From assembly GCA_046347045.1 (NCBI GenBank), contig JAXMGX010000017.1, positions 1 through 64,000 on the forward strand: a stretch of DNA of 64,000 nt. The letters run 5' to 3'. A program made the position numbers and the translations under genes. Below, piece by piece: positions 16,141 through 24,315 of this stretch; position 1 is the first letter of the stretch, and each line of letters opens with the position of its first letter. Below the pieces are notes generated by a model. The model did not search any database. It was not told the DNA's origin and worked only from the letters and a program-made list of their open reading frames with translations. This stretch comes from ZC4RG30 sp046347045. Lineage in GTDB: Bacteria; Pseudomonadota; Gammaproteobacteria; Steroidobacterales; Steroidobacteraceae.

Positions 16141-17771
16141 GTCGTGCGGGTTGGCGGTTCTGCAGGGCGGGTGGTGCCGCAGCGTCGGTGGCGATCCTGG
16201 CCATGGGCCTCTGCGGAAGGGCGACGGCTGCGGATGCACCTGCCGATGCCTCGGCGCAGGGGCGCTGTGCCGGTCTTGCCGGCTTGTCCGGGCCCGGCTA
16301 CGAAGTGGTCACGGCAGAGTGGATGCCAGCGTCGAAGCTCGAGGGTCGCAATGGCGCGCCGGCAACGGATGTCCCGGCCCACTGCCTGTTCCGCGTGACG
16401 ATCGGCGCAAGGGACTCCGGCATTCCCGATATGAAGTTCGGCACGGGCGTCGAACTGCGGATGCCTGCCAACTGGAACCAGCGCCTGCTGTTCCAGGGCG
16501 GAGGCGGGTTGGACGGCGTGCTGAATCCCGCCTACGGCAATGTATCGGGATTCCCCTCGGCGCTGTCCCGCGGCTTTGCGGTGGTGTCGACCGACAGCGG
16601 GCATCGCGGCCGCAACAACATCGATGCGCGCTTCGCCGTCGATCAACAGGCCAAGCTGGATTTCGGCTACCAGTCGCTGGAGCGCACGACGCATGAGGCG
16701 AAGAGCCTGCTGCAGCGTTTCTATGGCCGCAAACCCGAGTACTCGTACTTCATGGGCTGCTCCACCGGCGGCCGCGAGGCGATGATGGCGGCGCAGCGCC
16801 TGCCCATGGAGTTCGACGGCGTGGTGTCGGGCAATGCGTCCTTCAACCTCACGCGCGTGGCCGCCAACCAGGTCTACAGCCTGCAGGTCGTGAATCGCAT
16901 CGCGCCGCGCGATGCGCAAGGCCGGCCGCTGCTGCACGAGGCCTTTACCGATGCGCAGCTCAAGGCGCTGTCCGAGGCGGTGTTGCAGCAATGCGATGCG
17001 CTGGATGGCCTGCGCGACGGCATGATCAATGACTACAAGGCCTGCGGCTTCGATCCGCGCAGCCGCGTATGCAAGGCGCAAGGCAAGGGCGACGCCACCT
17101 GCCTGACGCGCAAGCAGGCTGACGGTCTCGCGGCGATATTCGCCGGCGCGCGCAACTCGCGCGGCGAATCGCTGTATGGCCGGTTTCCCTACGACACCGG
17201 CATGGCATCGCCGGCATGGCGCTCCATGCACCTGGGCAGCGCCACCAGCCCTCCCGCCAATGCCACGCTGGGTCGGGACACACTGCGCGAATTCTCGGTG
17301 ACACCCGCGGATCCGCAGCTCGATCCGCTGAAGTTCGACTTCGATCGCGACATGGTGCGCACGGTGGAGACGGCCGCCATCAATGATGCAGTGGCCACGC
17401 TGCTGACGAGCTTTGCGGCACGCGGTTCGAAAATGATCGTCTACCATGGACTTTCCGACCAGGCGATGGCCACCGGTGCGCTCACCGACTGGTACGAGCG
17501 GCTGACGCCGCGTTCATCGGCGGGTCCGCAGCAGTGGGCGCGATTGTTTCTCGTTCCGGGCATGCTTCATTGCGGCGGTGGGCAATCCACCGACCAGTTC
17601 GACATGCTCACGGCGATCCAGGAGTGGGTGGAACGCGGCCATGCGCCCGATCGCATCATTGCAACCGGACGCGCCTTTCCTGATACCGCAAGACCACTGT
17701 GTCCTTATCCGAGCGTAGCCCGGTACGACGGCGGCGACGCGAAGCAGGCGGCAAGCTTCTCCTGTCGATGA
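16137..17771 (+). CDS. Tannase/feruloyl esterase family protein, exported (second copy)
   Basis: A 544-residue paralogue of the esterase at 4553-6064, starting at an ATG overlapping the SGNH-hydrolase stop. A signal peptide ends around ATAADAPAD. The nucleophile motif is MGCSTGGREAMMAAQR, the acidic residue region is MIVYHGLSDQAM, and the catalytic His is in LHCGGGQSTDQFD. Again Cys residues sit next to Ser and His, as in tannases. The DALDGLRDGMINDYKAC region corresponds to the lid/calcium area. It lies directly upstream of a TonB receptor, a layout consistent with hydrolysis of a large or ester-linked substrate taken through the outer membrane. Exact ester unknown. Confidence 0.87.
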   Translation: MSRAGWRFCRAGGAAASVAILAMGLCGRATAADAPADASAQGRCAGLAGLSGPGYEVVTAEWMPASKLEGRNGAPATDVPAHCLFRVTIGARDSGIPDMKFGTGVELRMPANWNQRLLFQGGGGLDGVLNPAYGNVSGFPSALSRGFAVVSTDSGHRGRNNIDARFAVDQQAKLDFGYQSLERTTHEAKSLLQRFYGRKPEYSYFMGCSTGGREAMMAAQRLPMEFDGVVSGNASFNLTRVAANQVYSLQVVNRIAPRDAQGRPLLHEAFTDAQLKALSEAVLQQCDALDGLRDGMINDYKACGFDPRSRVCKAQGKGDATCLTRKQADGLAAIFAGARNSRGESLYGRFPYDTGMASPAWRSMHLGSATSPPANATLGRDTLREFSVTPADPQLDPLKFDFDRDMVRTVETAAINDAVATLLTSFAARGSKMIVYHGLSDQAMATGALTDWYERLTPRSSAGPQQWARLFLVPGMLHCGGGQSTDQFDMLTAIQEWVERGHAPDRIIATGRAFPDTARPLCPYPSVARYDGGDAKQAASFSCR

Positions 17772-17875
17772 TTGTCTGCTAGCGGCAGTGTGGTCTCGCA
17801 GGGCGGAATCGACGCGCCGGCATCCGCGGAGCTATCCTTGTCCGGACAACGATTCAGGTCCGAACAGGGGGTCTC

Positions 17876-20800
17876 ATGCGTCAAGTGAATGTTGGATTCG
17901 TCGTGCGCCAGCTCGTCTGGTCGGCGGCTTGTGTGCTGGCTGCGGGTACGGCAATGGCCGCGGACGCTGCGGCTGACGACGAACTGGAACAGGTCGTGGT
18001 CACGGGCTCGCGCCTCGCGCCTTCCGGCTTCACGACCCCCACACCCGTGACGGTACTCGGTGCCGAGGCCATCGAAGAGCTGGGCATCACCAACATCGGC
18101 GCCGGCGCCAACCAGTTGCCGGCCTTCCGTGCCACGACCACGCCGACCACCAATGGCTGGGGCAGCTTCAATGTCGGCGCGCAGATCGTGAACCTGAGGG
18201 GTCTGGGCGTCACGCGCAACCTGGTGCTGGTCGACGGTCGTCGTTTCGCTCCGGTGACGCGCGAAGGCACCGTGGACCTGAACCTCGTGCCCAGCGGACT
18301 CGTCGAGCGACTGGAAGTGGTGACCGGCGGTGCATCGGCGGCCTATGGCTCCGACGCGGTGGCCGGCGCCGTGAACGTCATCCTCAACAAGAATCTCACC
18401 GGCATCAAGCTGCAGGCCGACTACGGCGTGACCGCCGAGGGCGACGGGCAGAACTACCACCTGGCGCTTGCCGGCGGATCACCCTTCGCGGGCGGCCGCG
18501 GCCATTTCATCCTGGGCGGTGAATACGCCAAGCAGGATGGCATCGGCGACTGCTTCACGCGCAGCTACTGCAAGCCGGGTGTCGTCGTCTCCAACTCCGG
18601 CGCGGGGGCCGTCGCGTTTTCTCCCCCGGTGCAGCAGTATCGTTCCCCGACTTCCGGCGGCTTCATTGCCAATCCTCGGGGCGTGGTCACGCTGCTGAAC
18701 AACAACGGCGCCCCCGGCGCGGGCGTGGTCAGCGTGCCGGTCGCCACGTCGATCCGCAACCTCTTCGGCACCCAGGCCATCAGCTTCAATGCCAGCGGCA
18801 CACCCGTGCCCTACACGCTGGGGGCGCCGGCATCGGGCAGCACCACCGTCGGTCCCGACGCATTCCCCTCGTTCGCCACTGCGCAGCTCGAGGTGCCGGT
18901 GGAAAGGTATGCCACCTTCGGCCATGCCTATTTCGATTTCACCGACAACGTGCAGGGTTTCATCGAAGGATCGTTCGGCCACGTGAATGGTTCGGTGGAC
19001 CAGTCGCGCTATTTCGGCGCGGCGCTGCCGATCTATGCGGACAACCCGTACATTCCCGCGGCCATTCGCACCTTCCTGCCGGCCGCATCGGCCACGCCCA
19101 GTGCGACCCGGCCGACCACCGCCAACTTCAACCTGGCCGTGCTGGGCCAGCGTCGCGGCCATTCGGCATCGGAAGCCGATTCCATGCGTGCCACCACCGG
19201 CATCAAGGCGAAGATCAACGACAAGTGGCGCTGGGATGTGTACTACCAGTTCGCTCATACGGATCGCTTCCAGTCCGTGGAGAACAACCTGGTGACGGGC
19301 GCTTCGCGCGTCATCAACCGGCCCGGCAGCGGTGGTGTGAACAACCCCGCCTCGTTTGCCTTCTGGAGCTGGGCGAATGACCCGGTATACAACCCGGCGG
19401 ATGCTGCGCTGCCGGCGGCGCAGCGTCGCATCGTCTGCCGCGCCACTCTCAGCACGGATGCCGCGCTGCGCGCGGCGGCGGCGGGCTGCGTGCCGTTCAA
19501 TCCCTTCGGCGAGCAGGCCAGCCAGGCCGCGCTCGACTATGTCTATCGTACGCTGACCGAAGACATCCACATCCACCAGCACGTTGCGGCAGCCAACCTG
19601 CAGGGCGAGGTGGCGGACCTGTGGGCCGGCCCGCTGTCGCTGGCCACGGGCGTTGAATTCCGGCACGACTCCACCTCGCTGCAGCATGACCCGCTGTCGA
19701 ACTCGTTCGTCTATTTCCAGAATTTCGGCGCCGATTACCACGCCCAGCAGAACGTCACCGAGGCGTACCTGGAGACCGAACTGCCGCTGGCCCGGGACCT
19801 GCCGCTGGTGAACGCGCTGAACTTCAACGGCGCGATTCGCCGCACGCGCTACGACATTTCGGGTTTCGGCAGCTACAACCAGGCCGCCGCGGGCAACAAG
19901 TTCAACGCCACGACCTGGAAGCTGGGCATGATCTGGGAGCCGATCGACTGGGCACGCTTCCGGTTCACCACCTCGCGTGACATCCGTGCGCCCAACTTCA
20001 ACGAACTGTTCCAGGCCAGCGCGAGCACGTTCGGCTCGGTGGTGAACAGGTTCGTGACCGGCGCGCCCTCGCAGTTCCCCGTCGCCCTCACCGGCGGCAA
20101 CCCGGAGGTGGGCCCCGAAACCGGCCGCACCACCACGGTGGGCCTGGTGATGCAGCCGCAGTTCATCGAGGGCCTGAGCGTTTCGCTGGACTACTACCGC
20201 ATCAAGGTGAAGGGCTACATCGGCACGCCGGGCGGTTCGCAGAACATCGTGGATCGCTGCGCGAACTTCAGCGATCCGCTGCTGTGCCCGCTGATCACCT
20301 TCGGCGCGAACCAGTCGCTCTCCGAGATCCGCAACATCAACCTGAACCTGCAGTGGCTGCGCACCAGTGGTCTCGACATCGAGACCGCATATAAGCTGCC
20401 GCTGTCGCGCTTCGGCGATGTGCCGGGCACGTTGAACTTCCGGCTGCTGGCCTCGCGTACCTACGAGCTGGCGACCAACCTGTTCGGCGTCGTGACGGAT
20501 CGCGCGGGCGAGACGGGCGGCCTGGGCGGATCCCCGACCTGGCTGGCAACACTGAATACGGGTTACAGCAACGGTCCTTTCACAGGGACGTTGACTACAC
20601 GCTACATCCGGGGCGGCAAGCTCAACGCCACCTACTATGAACCGGGTCAGTCGCCGCCGGTGCCTGGCGCCAACAGCATCAACGACAACCACGTGGGCGG
20701 GATCGTCTACTTCAACCTCAACAGCAGCTGGGATCTGGGCGGCAAGCTCGGCACGCAGCTCTTCGTGCAGGTGAACAACCTGGCCAATCGCGCGCCGCCC

Positions 20801-20890
20801 AGCGCGCCGCAGCTTCAATACCCCAGCAATCCGGTGTACTTCGACCTGATCGGTCGTTCATACCGGTTTGGCGTGAGGATGAAGCTGTAA
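17876..20890 (+). CDS. TonB-dependent outer-membrane receptor
   Basis: A 1004-residue protein. A signal peptide ends at AGTAMAADA, then a TonB-box-like stretch and the plug domain starting LEQVVVTGSRL, with GLGVTRNLVLVDGRR and the SAAYGSDAVAGAVNVIL plug signature. The rest is a 22-strand-type beta-barrel, including RDIRAPNFNELFQ and the C-terminal SYRFGVRMKL strand; the last residue is Leu rather than the usual aromatic. The long extracellular loops and large size resemble receptors for oligomeric carbon sources. It lies 104 bp after the esterase gene, in the same direction. No anti-sigma regulator is nearby. Ligand inferred as a phenolic ester or derivative. Confidence 0.93.
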   Translation: MRQVNVGFVVRQLVWSAACVLAAGTAMAADAAADDELEQVVVTGSRLAPSGFTTPTPVTVLGAEAIEELGITNIGAGANQLPAFRATTTPTTNGWGSFNVGAQIVNLRGLGVTRNLVLVDGRRFAPVTREGTVDLNLVPSGLVERLEVVTGGASAAYGSDAVAGAVNVILNKNLTGIKLQADYGVTAEGDGQNYHLALAGGSPFAGGRGHFILGGEYAKQDGIGDCFTRSYCKPGVVVSNSGAGAVAFSPPVQQYRSPTSGGFIANPRGVVTLLNNNGAPGAGVVSVPVATSIRNLFGTQAISFNASGTPVPYTLGAPASGSTTVGPDAFPSFATAQLEVPVERYATFGHAYFDFTDNVQGFIEGSFGHVNGSVDQSRYFGAALPIYADNPYIPAAIRTFLPAASATPSATRPTTANFNLAVLGQRRGHSASEADSMRATTGIKAKINDKWRWDVYYQFAHTDRFQSVENNLVTGASRVINRPGSGGVNNPASFAFWSWANDPVYNPADAALPAAQRRIVCRATLSTDAALRAAAAGCVPFNPFGEQASQAALDYVYRTLTEDIHIHQHVAAANLQGEVADLWAGPLSLATGVEFRHDSTSLQHDPLSNSFVYFQNFGADYHAQQNVTEAYLETELPLARDLPLVNALNFNGAIRRTRYDISGFGSYNQAAAGNKFNATTWKLGMIWEPIDWARFRFTTSRDIRAPNFNELFQASASTFGSVVNRFVTGAPSQFPVALTGGNPEVGPETGRTTTVGLVMQPQFIEGLSVSLDYYRIKVKGYIGTPGGSQNIVDRCANFSDPLLCPLITFGANQSLSEIRNINLNLQWLRTSGLDIETAYKLPLSRFGDVPGTLNFRLLASRTYELATNLFGVVTDRAGETGGLGGSPTWLATLNTGYSNGPFTGTLTTRYIRGGKLNATYYEPGQSPPVPGANSINDNHVGGIVYFNLNSSWDLGGKLGTQLFVQVNNLANRAPPSAPQLQYPSNPVYFDLIGRSYRFGVRMKL

Positions 20891-20920
20891 GGTCGCCATG
20901 CCAGCGATCAGGTGAAGCAA

Positions 20921-20945
20921 CCGGGCCGGCCTTGAGCCGGCCCGG
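20921..20945. terminator. Terminator hairpin after the TonB receptor
   Basis: A perfect 10-bp stem CCGGGCCGGC/GCCGGCCCGG with a 5-base loop (CTTGA) lies between the receptor stop and the convergent tRNA-Val. It shares the GGGCCGGC...GCCGGCCC core with the hairpin at 14061. Confidence 0.7.
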
Positions 20946-20969
20946 GCCGCTTGCGAACAATGGCGAAGG

Positions 20970-21044
20970 TGGTGGGCGGTACAGGGCTTGAACCTGTGAC
21001 CCCTGCCGTGTGAAAGCAGTGCTCTACCGCTGAGCTAACCGCCC
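20970..21044 (-). tRNA. tRNA-Val(CAC)
   Basis: Read on the minus strand, this 75-nt sequence has an acceptor stem GGGCGGT pairing with ACCGCCC, a D-arm GCTCAGCGGTAGAGC and an anticodon arm with loop TTCACAC (anticodon CAC, reading GTG). The T-arm has GGTTCAAGCC, and CCA is encoded. A plausible promoter upstream on the same strand is TTTGCA (21085-21090) and TAGACT (21061-21066), 18 bp apart. Confidence 0.93.
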
Positions 21045-21121
21045 TTTGAAAGGGAGCGCAAGTCTACGGATTGGGGCGGCCCGGTGCAAATCCGGCGGCC
21101 CCATATTGTCCAATGAAGACC

Positions 21122-21676
21122 CTACCAGGCGGGGCTGGTGGCCGTTGCGGCCATGTTTTCCCGCTGCTCGTTGAAGATCTGGCGGCGGGCGAAGTACCAC
21201 CGGCCGTTGACCCTTCTCAGGTCATCCTGCTGATGTCCGTATGCGCCCACGTAAGGCTTGCGCTCGGGATTGTCGTTGTTGAACTCGAACCAGTAGCCCC
21301 GCTCGGTGGCTCGGTCGCCCTCGATCTTCAGCACCACATTGGTAATGAAGTGCCGCCGCCGGAAAGGCCGCAGCGGAGCGGCGGCCGCATTGGCGCGCTC
21401 GTCGGCGGCGCGGGCATTGCGCATCTCGGTGACGATGTTGGCGCGGCCGGTGACGGTGCCGCCGGCCCAGACCAGCACGCCATCCTCGGTGAAGGTGCTG
21501 GCATACAGTTCCGGATCCTGCCAGTCGAGCGCGAAGGAGTAGCGGGCGAGCAGGTCGTCGATTTCCGCGCGGTCGCGCGCGTAGTCGTTGCCGTACCGCG
21601 CGCCGGTGGCGGCCGCCAGGGCGAACCCGGCCATGACCAGGCCACCCGCAAGAACCCATGCAATGCGTCTATCCAT
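21122..21676 (-). CDS. Exported SnoaL/NTF2-like protein
   Basis: A 184-residue protein with an N-terminal hydrophobic signal or anchor (about residues 6-25), then a single NTF2-like domain. The pattern DDLLARYSFALDWQDPELYA, TEDGVLVWAGGTVTGRANI and the final strand NGRWYFARRQIFNEQREN fits the SnoaL-like group of hydroxylating-dioxygenase-small-subunit or dehydratase-type folds. ATG 21676 is chosen; the gene is divergent from gltX with a 39-bp gap. It is one of several exported NTF2-like proteins in this window but lacks the YENEYVK-type motif of the 57.5-61.7 kb set. Catalytic residues cannot be assigned. Confidence 0.7.
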   Translation of the reverse strand: MDRRIAWVLAGGLVMAGFALAAATGARYGNDYARDRAEIDDLLARYSFALDWQDPELYASTFTEDGVLVWAGGTVTGRANIVTEMRNARAADERANAAAAPLRPFRRRHFITNVVLKIEGDRATERGYWFEFNNDNPERKPYVGAYGHQQDDLRRVNGRWYFARRQIFNEQRENMAATATSPAW

Positions 21677-21715
21677 ACGTTTCCCCGCCCTGTTTTTCGC
21701 TAATCTACGCGGCCC

Positions 21716-23101
21716 ATGACCATTGTCACGCGCTTTGCCCCGAGTCCGACCGGGATGCTCCATATCGGCGGGGTCCGCACCGCGCTGTTTTCCTGGCTGT
21801 ATGCCCGCCGCCACGGCGGCAAGTTCATCCTGCGCGTCGAGGATACCGATCGCGAGCGTTCCACCGACGAGGCCGTGCGCGTCATCCTCGAAGGCATGCG
21901 CTGGCTGCGGTTGAACGAAGACGAAGGCCCGTTCTACCAGACCCAGCGCTACGACCGGTACCGCGCCGTCATCGCACAGATGCTGGCGCAGGGTCTGGCC
22001 TACCGCTGCTACTGCTCGAAGGAAGAGCTGGATGCGATGCGCGAGGTGCAACTCGCCCGCAAGGAGAAACCCCGTTATGACGGCCGCTGGCGCGACAGCA
22101 CCGAGACGCCGCCGGCGGGGGTGACGCCGGTCATCCGCTTCAAGAACCCGCTGGCGGGCGAAGTGGTGGTGGATGACCTGGTGCATGGCCGCACGGTGTT
22201 CCGCAACGAAGAACTGGACGACCTGATCATCCAGCGCTCGGATGGCAATCCCACCTACAACTTCTGCGTGGTGGTGGACGACTGGGACATGGGCGTGACG
22301 CATGTCATCCGCGGCGACGACCACCTGAACAACACTCCGCGCCAGATCAACATGCTGAAGGCGCTGGGGGCGACGCCGCCGGCATATGCACATGTGCCGA
22401 TGATCCTGGGTGCCGATGGCACGAAGCTGTCGAAGCGCCATGGCGCGGTGAGCGTGCTGGAATACCAGAAGGAAGGCTTCCTGCCCGATGCGTTGCTGAA
22501 CTACCTGGTGCGCCTGGGCTGGTCGCATGGCGACCAGGAAGTGTTCACCCGCGAGGAGATGATCGCGGCCTTCGACATCGCACATGTCGGCAAGGCGGCT
22601 TCGGCGTTCAATCCCGAGAAACTCCTGTGGCTGAACCAGCAGCACATCATGAAGGCTCCGCGCGCCACGCTGGTGGCTGCGCTGCGCGAGCAGCTGGCGA
22701 TGCTGGGCGTCACCGCTACGGACGACGCCCTGTGTGGCGGCGTGGTGGAGGCGCTGCGGGAACGCGCGAAGACCATGAAGGAAATGGCGGCCTCGAGCCT
22801 GTTCTTCTTCGGCGAACCGGTGATGGACGAGAAGGCCGTGGCCAAGCACCTGACGCCGGAGGCGAAGTCGCTGCTGGCTGAACTGCGGGGCGCCTTCGCC
22901 GCGGTCGCGGAATGGAAAGCGCCGGCATTGCATGCGGCCCTGCAGTCCTTTGCCGAAGCACGCAGCCTCGGGCTGGGAAAGGTGGCGCAGCCGCTGCGCG
23001 TGGCCGTCACGGGCGGAACCGTGTCGCCGCCCATCGACGCCACCCTGGCGGTGCTGGGGCGCGAGCGGGTGCTGGCGCGACTGGACCGGGCGCTGGCCTG
23101 A
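21716..23101 (+). CDS. gltX: Glutamyl-tRNA synthetase
   Basis: A 461-residue class I synthetase that attaches glutamate to tRNA-Glu. The ATP-binding HIGH motif appears as HIGG in PTGMLHIGGVRTALF, and the KMSKS loop as KLSKRHG, both standard for GluRS. VEDTDRERS and FNFCVV-type catalytic segments are present and the anticodon-binding region is complete. ATG 21716 starts the domain without extra residues. Two tRNA-Glu genes (TTC and CTC) are in the same window but not adjacent. A tRNA-Ala follows. Confidence 0.97.
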   Translation: MTIVTRFAPSPTGMLHIGGVRTALFSWLYARRHGGKFILRVEDTDRERSTDEAVRVILEGMRWLRLNEDEGPFYQTQRYDRYRAVIAQMLAQGLAYRCYCSKEELDAMREVQLARKEKPRYDGRWRDSTETPPAGVTPVIRFKNPLAGEVVVDDLVHGRTVFRNEELDDLIIQRSDGNPTYNFCVVVDDWDMGVTHVIRGDDHLNNTPRQINMLKALGATPPAYAHVPMILGADGTKLSKRHGAVSVLEYQKEGFLPDALLNYLVRLGWSHGDQEVFTREEMIAAFDIAHVGKAASAFNPEKLLWLNQQHIMKAPRATLVAALREQLAMLGVTATDDALCGGVVEALRERAKTMKEMAASSLFFFGEPVMDEKAVAKHLTPEAKSLLAELRGAFAAVAEWKAPALHAALQSFAEARSLGLGKVAQPLRVAVTGGTVSPPIDATLAVLGRERVLARLDRALA

Positions 23102-23155
23102 GTCACCCGGCGGGCGAGGGCACCCCGCCAAACCGGGGCGTCGCGCGGGGATTCC

Positions 23156-23184
23156 TTGACAGTCCGGGAGGCGCCAAGTAACGT
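23156..23184 (+). promoter_or_regulatory. Predicted sigma-70 promoter of tRNA-Ala
   Basis: TTGACA at 23156-23161 is a perfect -35 box, followed 17 bp later by TAACGT at 23179-23184 as the -10. The tRNA 5' end is 19 bp further on, leaving a short leader. Confidence 0.55.
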
Positions 23185-23202
23185 CGCGCCCCTCCCGCAA
23201 GT

Positions 23203-23278
<76 letters not shown>

Positions 23279-23295
23279 ATCTTCCCTTCTTGTCG

Positions 23296-24237
23296 TCAGG
23301 CGTCCGGTGCCAGCCGGGGCCACAGGCTCTTGAACGATTCGGTCAGGAATTGCGTGGGATCGCCCAGCTTCGCGCCATAGTCCTTCGCCGGATTGGCCGC
23401 CAGCATGTCGGCCGGGCCGAAGCCGGCGCGCATCATCTTGCCGAGCTGGTCGGCGAGCTTCGACAGCATGTCGACCTCGGAGGCGAGGTCCGCCTTTGAG
23501 TAGAGGCGCGAACCGTTGGCCGTGATCACCCGCGTCTGGTCGTCGCATTGCCCGATCAGCGTGCGGTAGCCCGCCACCGTGCCGTTGATCCAGCCACCAG
23601 TCACCCAGTCGGCCGTGGGCCAGGCATCGCCGGCCACCACGCCGCCGGTGACCAGCACATTCGCGCGCGTGAGCTTCACGTACAGGTCGCCATCGGTATG
23701 GGCCTGCAGCAGGTAGCCGTACTTCAGCGTCTCATCGCCCAGCTTGAGCTCGCCGCGGGTGTAGGTGGTGGCGTTGGGCAGCGCGCTGGCAGGCAGTGGC
23801 CCTATGGGCGGGCCATCGGGCTGGTAGCGCACGGTGGTCGACAGCCACAGCCGGGTGTTCTCGTGCGCGATGATCCTGGCGTGCTGGCCGCCCAGCAGTT
23901 CATTGAGGCCGGTGTGCTCCGGATGCCAGTGCGTGTTGATGAGCACGCCCGGATTGCGGGCGCGAAGCTGCTGCTGCGCCAGTGCGAGCAAGGCCTTTGC
24001 ATTGGCCTTCAGGCCGCCGTCGACAAACACCAGGCCATCGCCATCGCGCAGCGCCAATACATTGCAGCCCGCGCCCTGCACGAGCAGCAGTCCTTCCCCG
24101 AGGGATTGCGCCTTGAGTTTGCCGTCGGACGCCGCCGACGCGCGCGTCGTGGACAGAAGGCCCGTGCCCAGGGCGCCGCCGGCCAGCAGCGTGCCGGATA
24201 GCGAAGCCAGGAAATCGCGTCTGCGTAGCACTTTCAT
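23296..24237 (-). CDS. MBL-fold metallo-hydrolase, Tat-exported
   Basis: A 313-residue protein opening with MKVLRRRDFLAS, a twin-arginine signal, then a hydrophobic region ending near TTRASAA. The metallo-beta-lactamase fold shows FVDGGL and then THWHPEHTG: His103, His105, Glu107 and His108. The common motif is HxHxDH, so the second-metal Asp is replaced by Glu here. HTDGDLYV and TGGVVAGDAWP supply later ligands. Export of a prefolded metalloenzyme by Tat fits. It is divergent from the DUF1592 operon with 78 bp between starts. Substrate unknown; similar exported MBL proteins include sulfur and quinone-related hydrolases. Confidence 0.84.
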   Translation of the reverse strand: MKVLRRRDFLASLSGTLLAGGALGTGLLSTTRASAASDGKLKAQSLGEGLLLVQGAGCNVLALRDGDGLVFVDGGLKANAKALLALAQQQLRARNPGVLINTHWHPEHTGLNELLGGQHARIIAHENTRLWLSTTVRYQPDGPPIGPLPASALPNATTYTRGELKLGDETLKYGYLLQAHTDGDLYVKLTRANVLVTGGVVAGDAWPTADWVTGGWINGTVAGYRTLIGQCDDQTRVITANGSRLYSKADLASEVDMLSKLADQLGKMMRAGFGPADMLAANPAKDYGAKLGDPTQFLTESFKSLWPRLAPDA

Positions 24238-24270
24238 GGTGAGCAGGACTCTAACCGATCATTTCCGGTG

Positions 24271-24288
24271 CCGATAACCTAGAATCGG
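24271..24288. promoter_or_regulatory. Inverted repeat with embedded -10 box in the MBL/DUF1592 divergent region
   Basis: CCGAT (24271-24275) and ATCGG (24284-24288) form an 8-bp-spaced inverted repeat. TAGAAT at 24280-24285, a good -10 for the plus-strand operon, overlaps it. This could be an operator over the promoter. No convincing -35 is visible. Confidence 0.35.
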
Positions 24289-24315
24289 ACCGGTCGATCC
24301 GGCGGGGTGCATGAG

